From positions 682,001 to 746,000 of the forward strand of contig JBBELK010000550.1 in NCBI GenBank assembly GCA_037783545.1: a DNA stretch of 64,000 nucleotides, read 5' to 3'. This DNA comes from Henricia sp. BOLD:AAB3569. Taxonomy: Eukaryota > Echinodermata > Asteroidea > Spinulosida > Echinasteridae. The notes below the pieces were generated by a model. The model made no database searches. It was given only the letters and a program-made list of their open reading frames with translations, and was not told the origin of the DNA. Both the position numbers and the translations under genes were made by a program. This document shows positions 32,924 through 44,079 of the stretch, one piece after another. Each line of letters starts with the position of its first letter. The first letter of the stretch is position 1.

Positions 32924-34040
32924 TTAAGACATTCAACATAGTGCTATAGGTTATTTGTTTACCCGATGTAAGCACTGCTGGTCCACGTTGTGCACTCCCC
33001 ATCCGGTGGCCAGGAAGAGGCGATATTTGGGCATACTCTTCAACAAAACAGAAAAGTATAAAGTAGTAATAATCGTATTGAACAATTATTAATACATCTG
33101 AATGAAAATAACAGCGGGGCGGGGGGTGGGGGCCGGGGGGTGGGGTGGGGGTGGGGTTGGTGGTGCGTGAAATGTTTAAAGATAGTATACATAATTGGTA
33201 AACTGTTACAAATAGTTTTATCCCCCTGTGTGATTGAAGATATGCATGATTAAAACAAACCTGAGCAAAAACCAGCTCCGTACTTCGTCTGACTTTTGAG
33301 AAAACAGTCAAAAAAGGGTTTGCAGTCATTTCGCCTCAAAACCACTTCACCCTGAACCATTTCGCCCTGAACCACGGCCTGTGCGCAAAGTGGCATTAGG
33401 GCGATGTAGTGTTTGGACGAAGTAATTTGGGGCGGAATGGCACTCGGGCGAAGTGGTTTGGGGCGAAATGGCACTTGGGCGAAATGGTTTTGGGGCGAAT
33501 TGAATTTGTCTCATGAGACGTAAACTAATGTTTTTACTCATTTCTCAAAGACTATAGCACTTCAGACAAAACCATTTCAGGGGAAGTTTTCTATGGTCCT
33601 CATGTTTATATCTGTGAACATTTCTGATTTTCGAGATTACCAATGATGTATACTGCCTTTAAGTTAGATCTAAATCAAATTTCCAGAAAATCTGGAGACG
33701 CTCCTTTAATTGGTGTTTTTCAAAAGAATAACATTGAAAATACGGACTCAAAACTTTGTCAAAGCTTTCCGAAGCACTGATAAAAAAAGTCCAGGAGGAT
33801 TAAACTAGTAAAAAAAAAAGACCAAAAGCAATTTTCGTGTCTGTGCTTGACTCCAAGGAAATGTAGTATCATTTAACAAAATGGGTATTGTTTATATACT
33901 ACCGGTATTTTAGACAAAATTCTGCTAAAGATTCGTAATTATTACTGTCCATTAATGATATAATGTGAGCATTGCAAGCCGTTGTGGTGTTACATTTGCA
34001 TAATGTCTAAAACCCCTTTTTTTTACTTGCAGTTGCACAG
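32881..34040. repeat. Duplicated block A (copy of 35303-36462)
   Basis: About 1.16 kb, near-identical to 35303-36462. It begins inside the TTAA element at CAAATTTGACGCC and ends at TTGCAGTTGCACAGAA. It contains a G-rich stretch (33117-33165) and a 'GGGCGAAATGG' minisatellite. No exon of the cassette type was found in it. Confidence 0.85.
33350..33505. repeat. 'GGGCGAAATGGCACTTG' minisatellite
   Basis: Roughly 19-20 bp period with TTTGGGGCGAA and GGCACT(C/T)GGGCGAA words. It is copied at 35772-35927, and a scrap lies at 46056-46105 on the opposite strand (TTTCGCCCAAGCGGCATTCG). Confidence 0.75.
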
Positions 34041-34336
34041 AAGTTTAATCCAGAGCGACAAAATGTTCAGTGCATGCAGACCAATCCCGCTGAAATGTGA
34101 CGACCACCTCGTACGTCAGTTGACGCACGAGCTTCTAAATTTAAGTCTATCAATAGTAATATTCTGAAATGAAAACTTACTGGACACTATTAAACCCATT
34201 TTATACTTATGCCTAAAGTAACGAAACTTACTGCCACAAACAAAATGGCAAAACCAATTTTGTTTCCATTTTACAAGAAATATGACCCCCTTTAAAGCTC
34301 AATAGGGAAGGCGCTTTTTATATCGGAGGAAACCTA

Positions 34337-34593
34337 CACACTAAGAAATTAGGGTGCAATTGGTGTGCTTGTCTTGATACAATAACAGCACCCCTATAGG
34401 AGGAAATGTGCACCCCTATGAGAGCACATTTTGCACCATTTGAACATATGTGCACCCCTAAAGTGCAGACTCGCTCCTTTCAAGGTGCAAATCATGTTCA
34501 CATGGTGCACATTTGCTCCTATAGGGGTGCTGCTATTGTATCAAAGATAAGCACCCGTGAGTGGGCAGATTTGAACCATTATTTCTGAGAGTG
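34337..34593. mobile_element. TA-flanked fold-back MITE, copy 1
   Basis: The right end read inward is CACTCTCAGAAATAATGG and the left end CACACTAAGAAATTAGGG, with TA outside each. The interior arms have AGCACCCCTATAGGAGGAAA and its inverted copy. It is copied with block B at 38999-39255. Confidence 0.8.
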
Positions 34594-35210
34594 TACATTT
34601 CAAAAACAACATGAACAAATAAAACGGCTTTTGCTACACGGCACATACACGCATGCAAAGTGATTTAATCCTATCAAAGGAGGGACACCAAACCATTTAA
34701 GCTTTTCCTTCCCTTTAAAAGCGATACATTTGTAAAATGGAATGTCTTATGGTAGCCAACAAAATCCGTAATTCTAAGTCAGCCTTCACAAAAAAAATGT
34801 ATAGACTCCTTGCACGGGCAGCCGTGACAGGGGTCAGTCACATTGTCACTGTATATCATGCACGAGTAGGCATTGTCAAATCGTTTAAATATAAAAAATG
34901 CCCTCTGACATGGCCGCCGGTGCAAGGGCTCTATACCCGAGACTGTACCACTTCTTTCTAAAAGTAAGAAATACAAGCGCGCTCCCGACCAGTGTGCGTG
35001 ATCGTCTTTTGCAACTTTTACTACGGTACATTCTCAATGAACCTAAGACGACGTCTGGCTTTGGTTATATTTTTATTGGAAGTGGATCTTATCCCCACCT
35101 GGCTCATATAGGAAGACCCACATCTAAACAAACTGTAACATTGTTACATATGTGTAAGGTTTATTGCACGCTCAAACTGCAACTGAAACTATCATATGGA
35201 ATTAACGTAC

Positions 35211-35296
35211 CTTGAATTGCTGCCTGTCATCCCGGGTGTCGTCCGAAACCGATTGTTCACAATCTGATGTGCTTGGTGTTGTTTTCTCCGATTGAA
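35211..35296 (-). CDS. Beta exon, older type, block B
   Basis: Acceptor ATTTGGCCTAG precedes TT CAA TCG GAG, and TTC AAG is followed by GTACGT. The exon is 86 nt, phase 1 to 0, reading QSEKTTPSTSDCEQSVSDD then TRDDRQQFK. The SEK(S/T)T start matches the young beta exons. Its acceptor lies exactly at the join to block A', so the duplication breakpoint created or altered the upstream intron. Confidence 0.6.
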
Positions 35297-35302
35297 CTAG
35301 GC

Positions 35303-36462
35303 CAAATTTGACGCCAAAATCGGCCCAAACACGGGCAGTGCAACTTTAAGACATTCAACATAGTGCTATAGGTTATTTGTTTACCTGATGTAAGCACTGC
35401 TGATCCACGTTGTGCACTCCCTATCAGGTGGCCAGGAAGAGGCGATATTTGGGCATACTCTTCAACAAAACAGAAAAGTATAAAGTAGTAATAATCGTAT
35501 TGAACAATTATTAATACATCTGAATGAAAATAACAGCGGGGCGGGGGGTGGGGTGGGGGCCGGGTGGGGGTGGGGGTGGGGTTGGTGGTGCGTGAAATGT
35601 TTAAAGATAGTATACATAATTGGTAAACTGTTACAAATAGTTTTATCCCCCTGTGTGATTGAAGATATGCATGAATAAAACAAACCTGAGCAAAAACCAG
35701 CTCCGTACTTCGTCTGACTTTTGAGAAAACAGTCAAAAAAGGGTTTGCAGTCATTTCGCCTCAAAACCACTTCACCCTGAACCATTTCGCCCTGAACCAC
35801 GGCCTGTGCGCAAAGTGGCATTAGGGCGATGTAGTGTTTGGACGAAGTAATTTGGGGCGAAATGGCACTCGGGCGAAGTGGTTTGGGGCGAAATGGCACT
35901 TGGGCGAAATGGTTTTGGGGCGAATTGAATTTGTCTCATGAGACGTAAACTAATGTTTTACTCATTTCTCAAAGACTATAGCACTTCAGACAAAACCATT
36001 TCAGGGGAAGTTTTCTATGGTCCTCATGTTTATATCTGTGAACATTTCTGATTTTCGAGATTACCAATGATGTATACTGCCTTTAAGTTAGATCTAAATC
36101 AAATTTCCAGAAAATCTGGAGACGCTCCTTTAATTGGTGTTTTTCAAAAGAATAACATTGAAAATACGGACTCAAAACTTTGTCAAAGCTTTCCGGAGCA
36201 CTGATAAAAAAAGTCCAGGAGGATTAAACTAGTAAAAAAAAAAGACCAAAAGCAATTTTCGTGTCTGTGCTTGACTCCAAGGAAATGTAGTATCATTTAA
36301 CAAAATGGGTATTGTTTATATACTACCGGTATTTTAGACAAAATTCTGCTAAAGATTCGTAATTATTACTGTCCATTAATGATAATGTGAGCATTGCAAG
36401 CCGTTGTGGTGTTACATTTGCATAATGTCTAAAACCCCTTTTTTTTACTTGCAGTTGCACAG
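35303..36462. repeat. Duplicated block A' (copy of 32881-34040)
   Basis: It starts with the last about 43 bp of the TTAA element, truncated, which shows that the duplication happened after the element had inserted. Confidence 0.85.
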
Positions 36463-36612
36463 AATTCTTTAGATTATTACAATTTTGCTGGGCCAGGCTC
36501 ACAGTCGGTCGAAACAATCTTTTCTACAATTACGTGATGTAGTAGACATGTACACACGTTTTTACGTAAAAATGACACAAAAACACCGGACCTGAGTTCC
36601 AGAGTAGCTTAC

Positions 36613-36715
36613 CCCACATCTCAAAGAAATATGGCACAAGTTTTGCAGACGTTTCTTCAAGCTTCTTTAATGTAGCATAAAGCAACGTCTTAAGCTCTGA
36701 CACTGCTTGCATGAC
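36613..36715 (-). CDS. Alpha exon, older type
   Basis: Acceptor TTATTTTACTCAG precedes GTC ATG CAA, and ATG TGG G is followed by donor GTAAGC. The exon is 103 nt, phase 0 to 1, reading VMQAVSELKTLLYATLKKLE then ETSAKLVPYFFEMW. It is amphipathic and probably helical. The donor site GGG|GTAAGC corresponds to GGG|GCAAGC in the young array, where the donor has moved about 40 nt upstream to GTGTGT or GTATGT. Confidence 0.7.
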
Positions 36716-37197
36716 CTGAGTAAAATAAGAATATGATTTTCTGTTTGTAATTCCACCATAAAACTTGCAACCTTTTAATTGATGCATACCAATAGGATAA
36801 CGTACATAAATGAAAACCGACACTGAACCGATTTTATAAATAAAACAAAGAAACTTAGCACAATTGCACTAACAAATTGAAAACCCAAATTTGTTTTATT
36901 TCACAAGAAATGATGCTTTTAAACCTTTAAAAATATTCTCCACTTCGGAGAGAGCTTTTCATGGCTGGAACTAAAGAATTTTTCTTTCCTTTAAAAATGA
37001 TGCATTTCTAAAATGGAAAGTCTTCTATGTTTCGTAATTCTAAGTCGGCCTTCGCTAAGAGTGTAGGCCTACCACTTCTAAAATGAAGGATACATGTACA
37101 TGCGCGCTTCTGAACAGTGTGCGTGATCGTCTTTTGCAAATGTTTAAAAAATATTGCATGTGCAACCAAGCGAAACTGATACTTAAAACTGCCATAC

Positions 37198-37349
37198 CTC
37201 TGATTGCGTCAAGTCGTCCGGCACCGATTGTTTAACTGTTGTTTTTACTTCTTGTTCCACTATCTTCTTGGGCTCGATGTGGCGCGTGATGGAAGACAAA
37301 GTGGAACCTAACTCGGAGAGATCAATACGTTGGAGGAATTTACTTTTTC
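37198..37349 (-). CDS. Beta exon, older type, long
   Basis: TCA GAG is followed by GTATGG. The best in-phase acceptor is GTAGAGATAAG before GA AAA AGT, which is a weak site. The exon is 152 nt, phase 1 to 0, 50 codons: KSKFLQRIDLSELGSTLSSI, TRHIEPKKIVEQEVKTTV, KQSVPDDLTQSE. The end aligns with VEKPSVPDSGLQSK of the young beta exons. Confidence 0.6.
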
Positions 37350-37916
37350 CTTATCTCTACTTGTAGAGTGTAATGTATAGGGCCTTGCTACATTTTAAAA
37401 AACTTTCCGAAACTTTTAAAAAAGTACAAGAAGGATAAAATAGGGTTGGGGGATGTTCAAAGGCGGTATTAATTGTTGCTTCTGAAAATAATAATACTGT
37501 AAAATGACGGACTAACAACTTTGCCAAAGCTTTCCCCAGCACTGATTAATAGTCCAAAAAGGATCAAAGCATCATTCAATTTAATTTCACGTCTGTACTT
37601 GATTCCGTGGAAATGTAACCTAACAGTATCTCATTTACAAAATTTGAAAAATCCCCTTCTAATTTTGATATTTTGTTCTAAATGCTGGGAATATTGTTAA
37701 TGTTTTGTGATATTTTCTTATACACAAGGGATCAAAAGATATATTTTCCTTAAGCTTCTTAATTAATAATGTTAATACAATTATATATGAAAAAAGCCTT
37801 AGCAATTTTGAGTAGTATACTTCACTTAAAGATAAAGTTAAACATTACAAATTATTTTGGTCCCAACATCATTTATATTTGTTCCCTCGACGCGGCCCAG
37901 ATTTCAGAGTTCTTAC

Positions 37917-38079
37917 CTAGTGCCAAGTCCGGGTCCACGTTCAATCCCACGCCAACGAAAGGTATCATGCACATTAACCTATTGGCTGCAGTCACACCGG
38001 ACAGCTGCATGTGCATTTCTATAAGCTTAACACGTGTAGTAAAAACAATATTCCTTAGGTTGGACGCTACTCCCATGAC
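37917..38079 (-). CDS. Alpha exon, longest
   Basis: Acceptor CATTTTACTTAG precedes GTC ATG GGA, and GCA CTA G is followed by GTAAGA. The exon is 163 nt, phase 0 to 1, 54 codons. It begins VMGVASNLRNIVFTTRVKLI and ends VGVGLNVDPDLAL. The VKL(I/K) core and SNLR are shared with the young alpha exons (VIGSNLRVKL). Confidence 0.7.
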
Positions 38080-38998
38080 CTAAGTAAAATGAGAATGTGA
38101 TTTTCTGTTTTTAACTTTATAAATACTTGCAAGCTTCTATATGCGACCTCTATAGTTCCCTATGCAGTATGTCTGCACATTTTAATTGATGCATATCAAT
38201 ATGCATCAACAGGTCAAACAAGAAAGTCCTCACCAAAGAGTGAATATACCAAGCTAAGATTTATCTACAATTCAAATGTGCTGTGAACACTATAGTTCCG
38301 AAAGGTGGCACATGAAAACTGACCAATTGAAGAAGCCCGACGCTTTCGTTTCGGGATACATGTACCTTAGAAAGATTTTAGGCATAAAGTGGAGTGATTT
38401 CACCACCAACGAAAAAGTCAGAAGTGCACAGACCAAAAGCAATCAAGGTACTTTTGGGAAGAAGACGAATAGGACGGCCAAACCTGAATTGCCAACAGAC
38501 CATACAACTGATACAGACCTCTAAGATATATTTTCACACCGGAATGCTCGCGGTGTCCGTGTTACGGTGTGGTACGAGAAACATTTTTGGCCAGAGATCT
38601 AGGACTGTATACCGGTACCAAACGCCTGATCCATAAACAAATTATATATAACGTTTCTTATTTTGGACTTAAAAAGTTGTTTTAAGTGCTCCTTAGATAA
38701 TTTTGAAAGTTTAATCCAGAGCGACAAAATGTTCAGTGCAGACCAATCCCGCTGAAATGTGACGACCACCTCGTACGTCAGTTGACGCACGAGCTTCTAA
38801 ATTTAAGTCTATCAATAGTAATATTCTGAAATGAAAACTTACTGGACACTATTAAACCCATTTTATACTTATGCCTAAAGTAACGAAACTTACTGCCACA
38901 AACAAAATGGCAAAACCAATTTTGTTTCCATTTTACAAGAAATATGACCCCCTTTAAAGCTCAATAGGGAAGGCGCTTTTTATATCGGAGGAAACCTA

Positions 38999-39255
38999 CA
39001 CACTAAGAAATTAGGGTGCAATTGGTGTGCTTGTCTTGATACAATAGCAGCACCCCTATAGGAGGAAATGTGCACCCCTATGAGAGCACATTTTGCACCA
39101 TTTGAACATATGTGCACCCCTAAAGTGCAGACTCGCTCCTTTCAAGGTGCAAATCATGTTCACATGGTGCACATTTGCTCGTATAGGGGTGCTGCTATTG
39201 TATCAAAGATAAGCACCCGTGAGGGGGCAGATTTGAACCATTATTTCTGAGAGTG
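38999..39255. mobile_element. TA-flanked fold-back MITE, copy 2
   Basis: Copied together with block B'; same ends as 34337-34593. Confidence 0.8.
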
Positions 39256-39871
39256 TACATTTCAAAAACAACATGAACAAATAAAACGGCTTTTGCTACA
39301 CGGCACATACACGCATGCAAAGTGATTTAATCCTATCAAAGGAGGGACACCAAACCATTTAAGCTTTTCCTTCCCTTTAAAAGCGATACATTTGTAAAAT
39401 GGAATGTCTTATGGTAGCCAACAAAATCCGTAATTCTAAGTCGGCCTTCACAAAAAAATGTATAGACTCCTTGCACGGGCAGCCGTGACAGGGGTCAGTC
39501 ACATTGTCACTGTATATCATGCACGAGTAGGCATTGTCAAATCATTTAAATATAAAAAATGCCCTCTGACATGGCCGCCGGTGCAAGGGCTCTATACCCG
39601 AGACTGTACCACTTCTTTCTAAAAGTAAGAAATACAAGCGCGCTCCCGAATAGTGTGCGTGATCGTCTTTTGCAACTTTTACTACGGTACATTCTCAATG
39701 AACCTAAGACGACGTCTGGCTTTGGTTATATTTTTATTGGAAGTGGATCTTATCCCCACCTGGCTCATATAGGAAGACCCACATCTAAACAAACTGTAAC
39801 ATTGTTACATATGTGTAAGGTTTATTGCACGCTCAAACTGCAACTGAAACTATCATATGGAATTAACGTAC

Positions 39872-39957
39872 CTTGAATTGCTGCCTGTCATCCCGGGTGT
39901 CGTCCGAAACCGATTGTTCACAATCTGATGTGCTTGGTGTTGTTTTCTCCGATTGAT
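39872..39957 (-). CDS. Beta exon, older type, block B'
   Basis: 86 nt, phase 1 to 0, same protein as the block B copy. Its acceptor (ATGATTAGGCCTAG before AT CAA TCG) lies in non-duplicated sequence and so has a different intron context. Confidence 0.6.
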
Positions 39958-40343
39958 CTAGGCCTAATCATGAAATATAATACTAACATAGTATTCACAT
40001 GTTTCTGAAATATCGTCCCTGTCGCGTTGCAACACCAACAAGGAGGTATTTAAAAGGCAGAAGTTACAACTCGTAGTCGACAAGTCACACTAACATGGTT
40101 CTGAACGGCTGCCTGACAAAATCCTGCACATGTAAAATTGATAAATTTGATTTTGAGAGGTGCATGTGGTATGCGTCCTACCCGAGGAGTTATGTCGTAC
40201 GTTTTGTATTACAGCATTTTATTTTCACCCACGTCATTTTAAAATATTAAATTTCGATAAATTGGTAATTAACGTAATATTTTGTGTGATACGTATAGTC
40301 CACAATGAAAACAAACAAACAAACAAACATTCGGGGGGTGGGT

Positions 40344-40392
40344 GGTTGTGGGGTTGGGGATTGGGGGATTGGGGGATTGGGGGATTGGGGGT
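40344..40392 (+). repeat. 'GGGGGATT' tandem repeat
   Basis: About four to five copies of GGGGATTGG-type words. Strong G-quadruplex candidate. It is not a metazoan telomere repeat (TTAGGG). Confidence 0.85.
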
Positions 40393-40699
40393 GATGTGAG
40401 GCGCGGAACACACTAACTCTTTCAAAGCAGTTTATAATTATACAGTAGGTAACTATTTTTTTCATTACGGGGTGACGGCAAATAGGAGCTAGCATGTACA
40501 CCACCCCCACGACGCCGCTGGCCTCAGGCAAAAAAATGCTTTTCCTAGACTGGTTCCTGGTCCACAAGATCGCTGGTATTCCACTTTTAATAATACAATA
40601 TACTGTAGTAACCCGTGGTTTATCCAAAGAATAGGCACTTGCACCTGTTATGTTTACGTTTGGTGATTACTTGTTCCGCTCTGTTCTTCTGTGCACTTG

Positions 40700-42420
40700 A
40701 CTACCATGAGGGTAGTTGCGACCTCCAGCTTCCCCTATCAAACGCACGAGACCAGCACTCAGGTGGAGACAGCTTCACAGAATCTGCGACCTACGTGAGC
40801 CATGTGAGACGAGAGTGATCACGGGGCCTCCTCCAGGTGACAGGCCGTTGCCTAAAATGGACCTGGACGGCTGTATCAAGAGCGGAGCAGCAGTTTGGAG
40901 ACGTCGAACATGGCCAAAGAGGTTGTGCCTCCTCCCTTCAATCTCTGACAGAATGCTCCCAAGACCGGTTTTTTGTTGCACAGTTGTTATAGATGAAGTC
41001 AAACCAGCGGATTCCAAGTACGCTGACACTGCGTATGGAAGGCTTTGAGTCGATCTTGATTCTTCTTTTGAGTGTCCAGGTTTCAGACACGTAAAAAAGG
41101 GTGGAGATCACACAGGCACTATAAAGACGGAGCTTTACTGAGGGACTTGCATGGCTTGCTCCTCAAAAGACGATCAAGTTGGCCCATGATGGTACTGGCG
41201 ATGCAAATTCTGCGTAGAATATGTCATTACTGCAAAGACCTGATGTGTCAGTTGTACTCCCAAGATAGCAAAATGAGCTGACTGGCTGAACAAATTCAGA
41301 ACCCAGAGAGACTGGAACAGGTGCTTGACCACACACATTTTGAACCTTGGTTCTGTCCATAAGGCCAGCATAACTGGTCACACGTTTAAAGGCTGTAAGT
41401 ATTTCCCTCCACTTGGTGGGGTCGTCGTTAAAGAGTACAGCATAGTCTACGTACAAGAGACCGGTGAACCTGTGATCCCCAACGTCAGTTCCAAGTGATT
41501 GTTCACACTGTAACATAGTTGTGTCGATGATGGAGCATAACAAAGTGGGTGCCAACACACAACCCTGACGGACTCCAAAGATGTCATGAAAGGGGAGATA
41601 AATCATTCCCCACCGTGACATTGTCTCTCGTGCTTGCGTGTAGAGCTTTGATGAGATCTCGAATTGTATCTGAGATTCCCTTTGCGAAAAGGGTACTCCA
41701 CACCTGACTCCGATCTACTGAATCAAACGCTGCCTCAGTATCCACATAGGCAACTGAGAGGGGGTGACTGTACTCATGAAGTTCAGCAAGAATGCGTGGA
41801 GCAAGAATCTGAGGTGGAACGACCAGGAGTGAAGCCTGACTGTTATGCATGGTAATGAGAAGAGGATGAATTCTGGAGAGCAGAATGTCAGCAAAGACCT
41901 TTCCAGGAATTGAGAGCAGGGTGATGGGTCGGTAACTGCTGCAACCCGTCCTTGGGCATTTCCCTTAATAAAGAGGAAGAATTATGTTGTCTTTCCAGTC
42001 CGCCGGGACCTCACAAGATGACCACTCATCTGAGATGATCCTATGAAGCGCCTTGTACATCAGTATATCTGAGATATGCGGAAAAATGCCATCCTCTCCG
42101 CTGGACCTTATTAAGAGATGGAGGGTCACAATCTAGATCAAAGTCCGGCTTCGGTTTCAGATACTGAACAATTGATTCGTACCATGTTTCGAGATCTTGC
42201 TTCACATTGGCGTCGTATATACAGTCTGATAGACGGCGAATTTCAGCGTGACACTTATGCGGGCAGCACGCTTCTGTTCGATGATTAGTGAGCTATTAGT
42301 GAGCCATCGGCGGCACCGAGGCCTGGGTCACGAAAGAAGGCCCAGGGGTTTTCTACAGATCCAGGACGTTCACCAAGAACATCAAAACGGTTTTAAACCT
42401 CAACACAGTAGCTAGTGGCC
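40700..42420 (-). pseudogene. Non-LTR retrotransposon (LINE) reverse transcriptase, decayed
   Basis: Minus-strand text gives AYVDTEAAFDSVDRSQVW (RT motif A, where D..AFD is usual), FGVRQGCVLAPTLLCSIIDT (motif B), GLLYVDYAVLF (motif C, the YADD catalytic box changed to YVDY), SFCYLGS and, in the C-terminal domain, RLYSACVISTLFY, SETWTLKRR, LGIRWFDFI and RRHNLFGHVRRLQ. The order matches non-LTR retrotransposon polyproteins. Frameshifts, stops and the altered catalytic box make it dead. It lies in the intron between the cassettes at 39.9 and 43.4 kb, in the same orientation as the gene. Confidence 0.85.
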
Positions 42421-42429
42421 ACTACAGGG

Positions 42430-43320
42430 TCCGTCGGAAGATTATTCAAGAACATACCAGTGTAGTATAGTGCGGATTTAACCATTTGCATCCTATATTA
42501 TTTTCATTGGGTGCAAAAGGTGCTGCTTTGGGGCCCCAATAGACCTTTGGGGTGCAAAGGGTTAATTTTAGAATGGCATTGAACTTTGTAACGTTTTTGT
42601 TCCGTGTTAAACCTGAAGTTTAAGCCCGACCCATTATGCAATAAAGGGGTGACCATGTCTTCTGACGAAATGTTTCCGAATTACTGCACATAATGTCCAG
42701 ATTTTTATCCCGTGTAGCATGTTCACAATAAATTGGAGCAAGCTATTTCACACGTACAAAGACACATCCAGCAATTATGCATGTTATACGTATACGTAAA
42801 AATAACACAAAGACACCAAACCTTTTCAAGAGCAGCTTGCCCCCGATTATTAGCCTCAAGAGTGACCGTAAGCGTAACATTATTGTAAAATACAAATGTT
42901 CATCCTTTTGTTTCATTAGCCATATTGATACTTTTCCGCTCTTGGCTTTCAAGCATCTTTGCACGTTTGAGGGACCGACCTGACATAGACTAATGGTTTG
43001 GAAGTTGGGTCTGTGTAACCTTCGCACTATGGCTTGCGCTCCGAATTCTTCACTTTCAAATTAAGGTGCAGTTAAGGAATTAACTTGTTGCGACGTAGTG
43101 CAGGCCATTGCCTAGCAACCAACAGTCTAGTTGCTTTATGTAATTCTCTCTAACCGAGAACCATGACGTATTGATCCTGTATTTTACCCATGGTACATGC
43201 ACCACATAGCAACAAAACTTTAGTCTGGTCATCTAGATACTAAATGTGCACATCAAAGGAAGTACAGTACCTTAGACGCTATTTATGTGAAACACGTAAA
43301 AGGCTAAATTCTGCACTCAC
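42430..43320 (-). other. Intron with cassette-unit relics
   Basis: Positions 42780-42850 on the minus strand contain GGGGGCAAGCTGCTC and GGTTTGGTGTCTTTGTG, the sequence that follows alpha exons in other units. Positions 43195-43310 match 62893-62995 (GCACCACATAG, then TTAGTCTGGTCA, then CTATTTATG or CTATTCATG). No extra exon was recognised. Confidence 0.55.
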
Positions 43321-43390
43321 ATGATATTTCGTGAAGCTTCTTCAATGAAGTATCAAATATGTCCTCCATGGCCATTATTGCTTGAATGAC
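43321..43390 (-). CDS. Alpha exon, 5'-most recognised
   Basis: Acceptor CTTGTTTTACTCAG precedes GTC ATT CAA, and ATA TCA T is followed by donor GTGAGT. The exon is 70 nt, phase 0 to 1, reading VIQAIMAMEDIFDTSLKKLH then EIS. It aligns with VMQAVSELKTLLYATLKKLE at 36.7 kb. No start codon or promoter was recognised further upstream. Confidence 0.7.
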
Positions 43391-43933
43391 CTGAGTAAAA
43401 CAAGAATATGATTTTCTGTTTGAGCGTGTCTATACGACCTCTTTTTAGTATTCCACAGCCTTTTAATTGCTGCCTACCGAAGAAAACATTGTAAAATAAA
43501 GTTGTTTTTACTTCTCAAGAAATGACCCTCTTAATGCTCTAAAATATCTCAAAAAGCTACTCGTGGAAGTAACCCACTGTTTACAAAGCGGCAGTGGTCC
43601 ACTGATCCATTTTTCACTTTGACAAATCCGTCTAGGTGTTGCTGCAGTATCACATACCACTGAACTACATGTATATCATTAAATGACATAGCCAAGTTCA
43701 TGAAAACACCAATTCTCATTCACGTTGAAAATAGGAAAAATTTAAGTAAAGCTCACACTCGTCAGATGCCTTTAAGAATGAGTTTTTATAATTATAGTTA
43801 TTTTTCGGTTAATTGGTTGATTAAAATTATGGGACATTGCACAATTCTGTATACTAGTACTGCATTAACTAAGCACAGAATCAAAATAAAATCAATGATT
43901 AGAATTAAAAACATTCAGTAATGCAAAGGCAAC

Positions 43934-44075
43934 AGACTACTAAAGTGTGACGTCGGTTACCAGGGTAAATGGGTCTAAGATTCACTGGTAATCTGAAACG
44001 TTCATCGGTAAAGTGCAGGTAAATAGTTCACTGGCTTCAGTAATCAGACTGGCTTTAGCACTCAGACACTATAGT
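43934..44075. mobile_element. TAGACTACT-type MITE, partial
   Basis: The left end AGACTACTAAAGTGTGACGTC equals the right end of the copy at 53937-54093 read inward. The body has GTTACCAGGGTAAATGGGTC. The right end is degraded. Confidence 0.5.
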
Positions 44076-44079
44076 GGGG

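Larger units (their letters stand above)
34041..35302. repeat. Duplicated block B (copy of 38707-39960)
   Basis: About 1.26 kb, near-identical to 38707-39960, from AAGTTTAATCCAGAGCGAC to TTTTCTCCGATTGA. It contains one MITE and one beta exon (35211-35296). It joins directly to A on both sides, unlike the second copy. Confidence 0.85.
38707..39960. repeat. Duplicated block B' (copy of 34041-35302)
   Basis: Near-identical to block B, with a 4-base difference near the start and one changed base in the MITE. It continues beyond the block into unique sequence at GGCCTAATCATG. Confidence 0.85.

Noticed and set aside
38276..38524. 82-codon plus-strand frame
   Set aside because: Composition is unremarkable, there is no domain, and it lies in an intron next to a duplicated block.
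40344..40392. Interstitial telomere repeat
   Set aside because: The unit is GGGGGATT-like, not TTAGGG.
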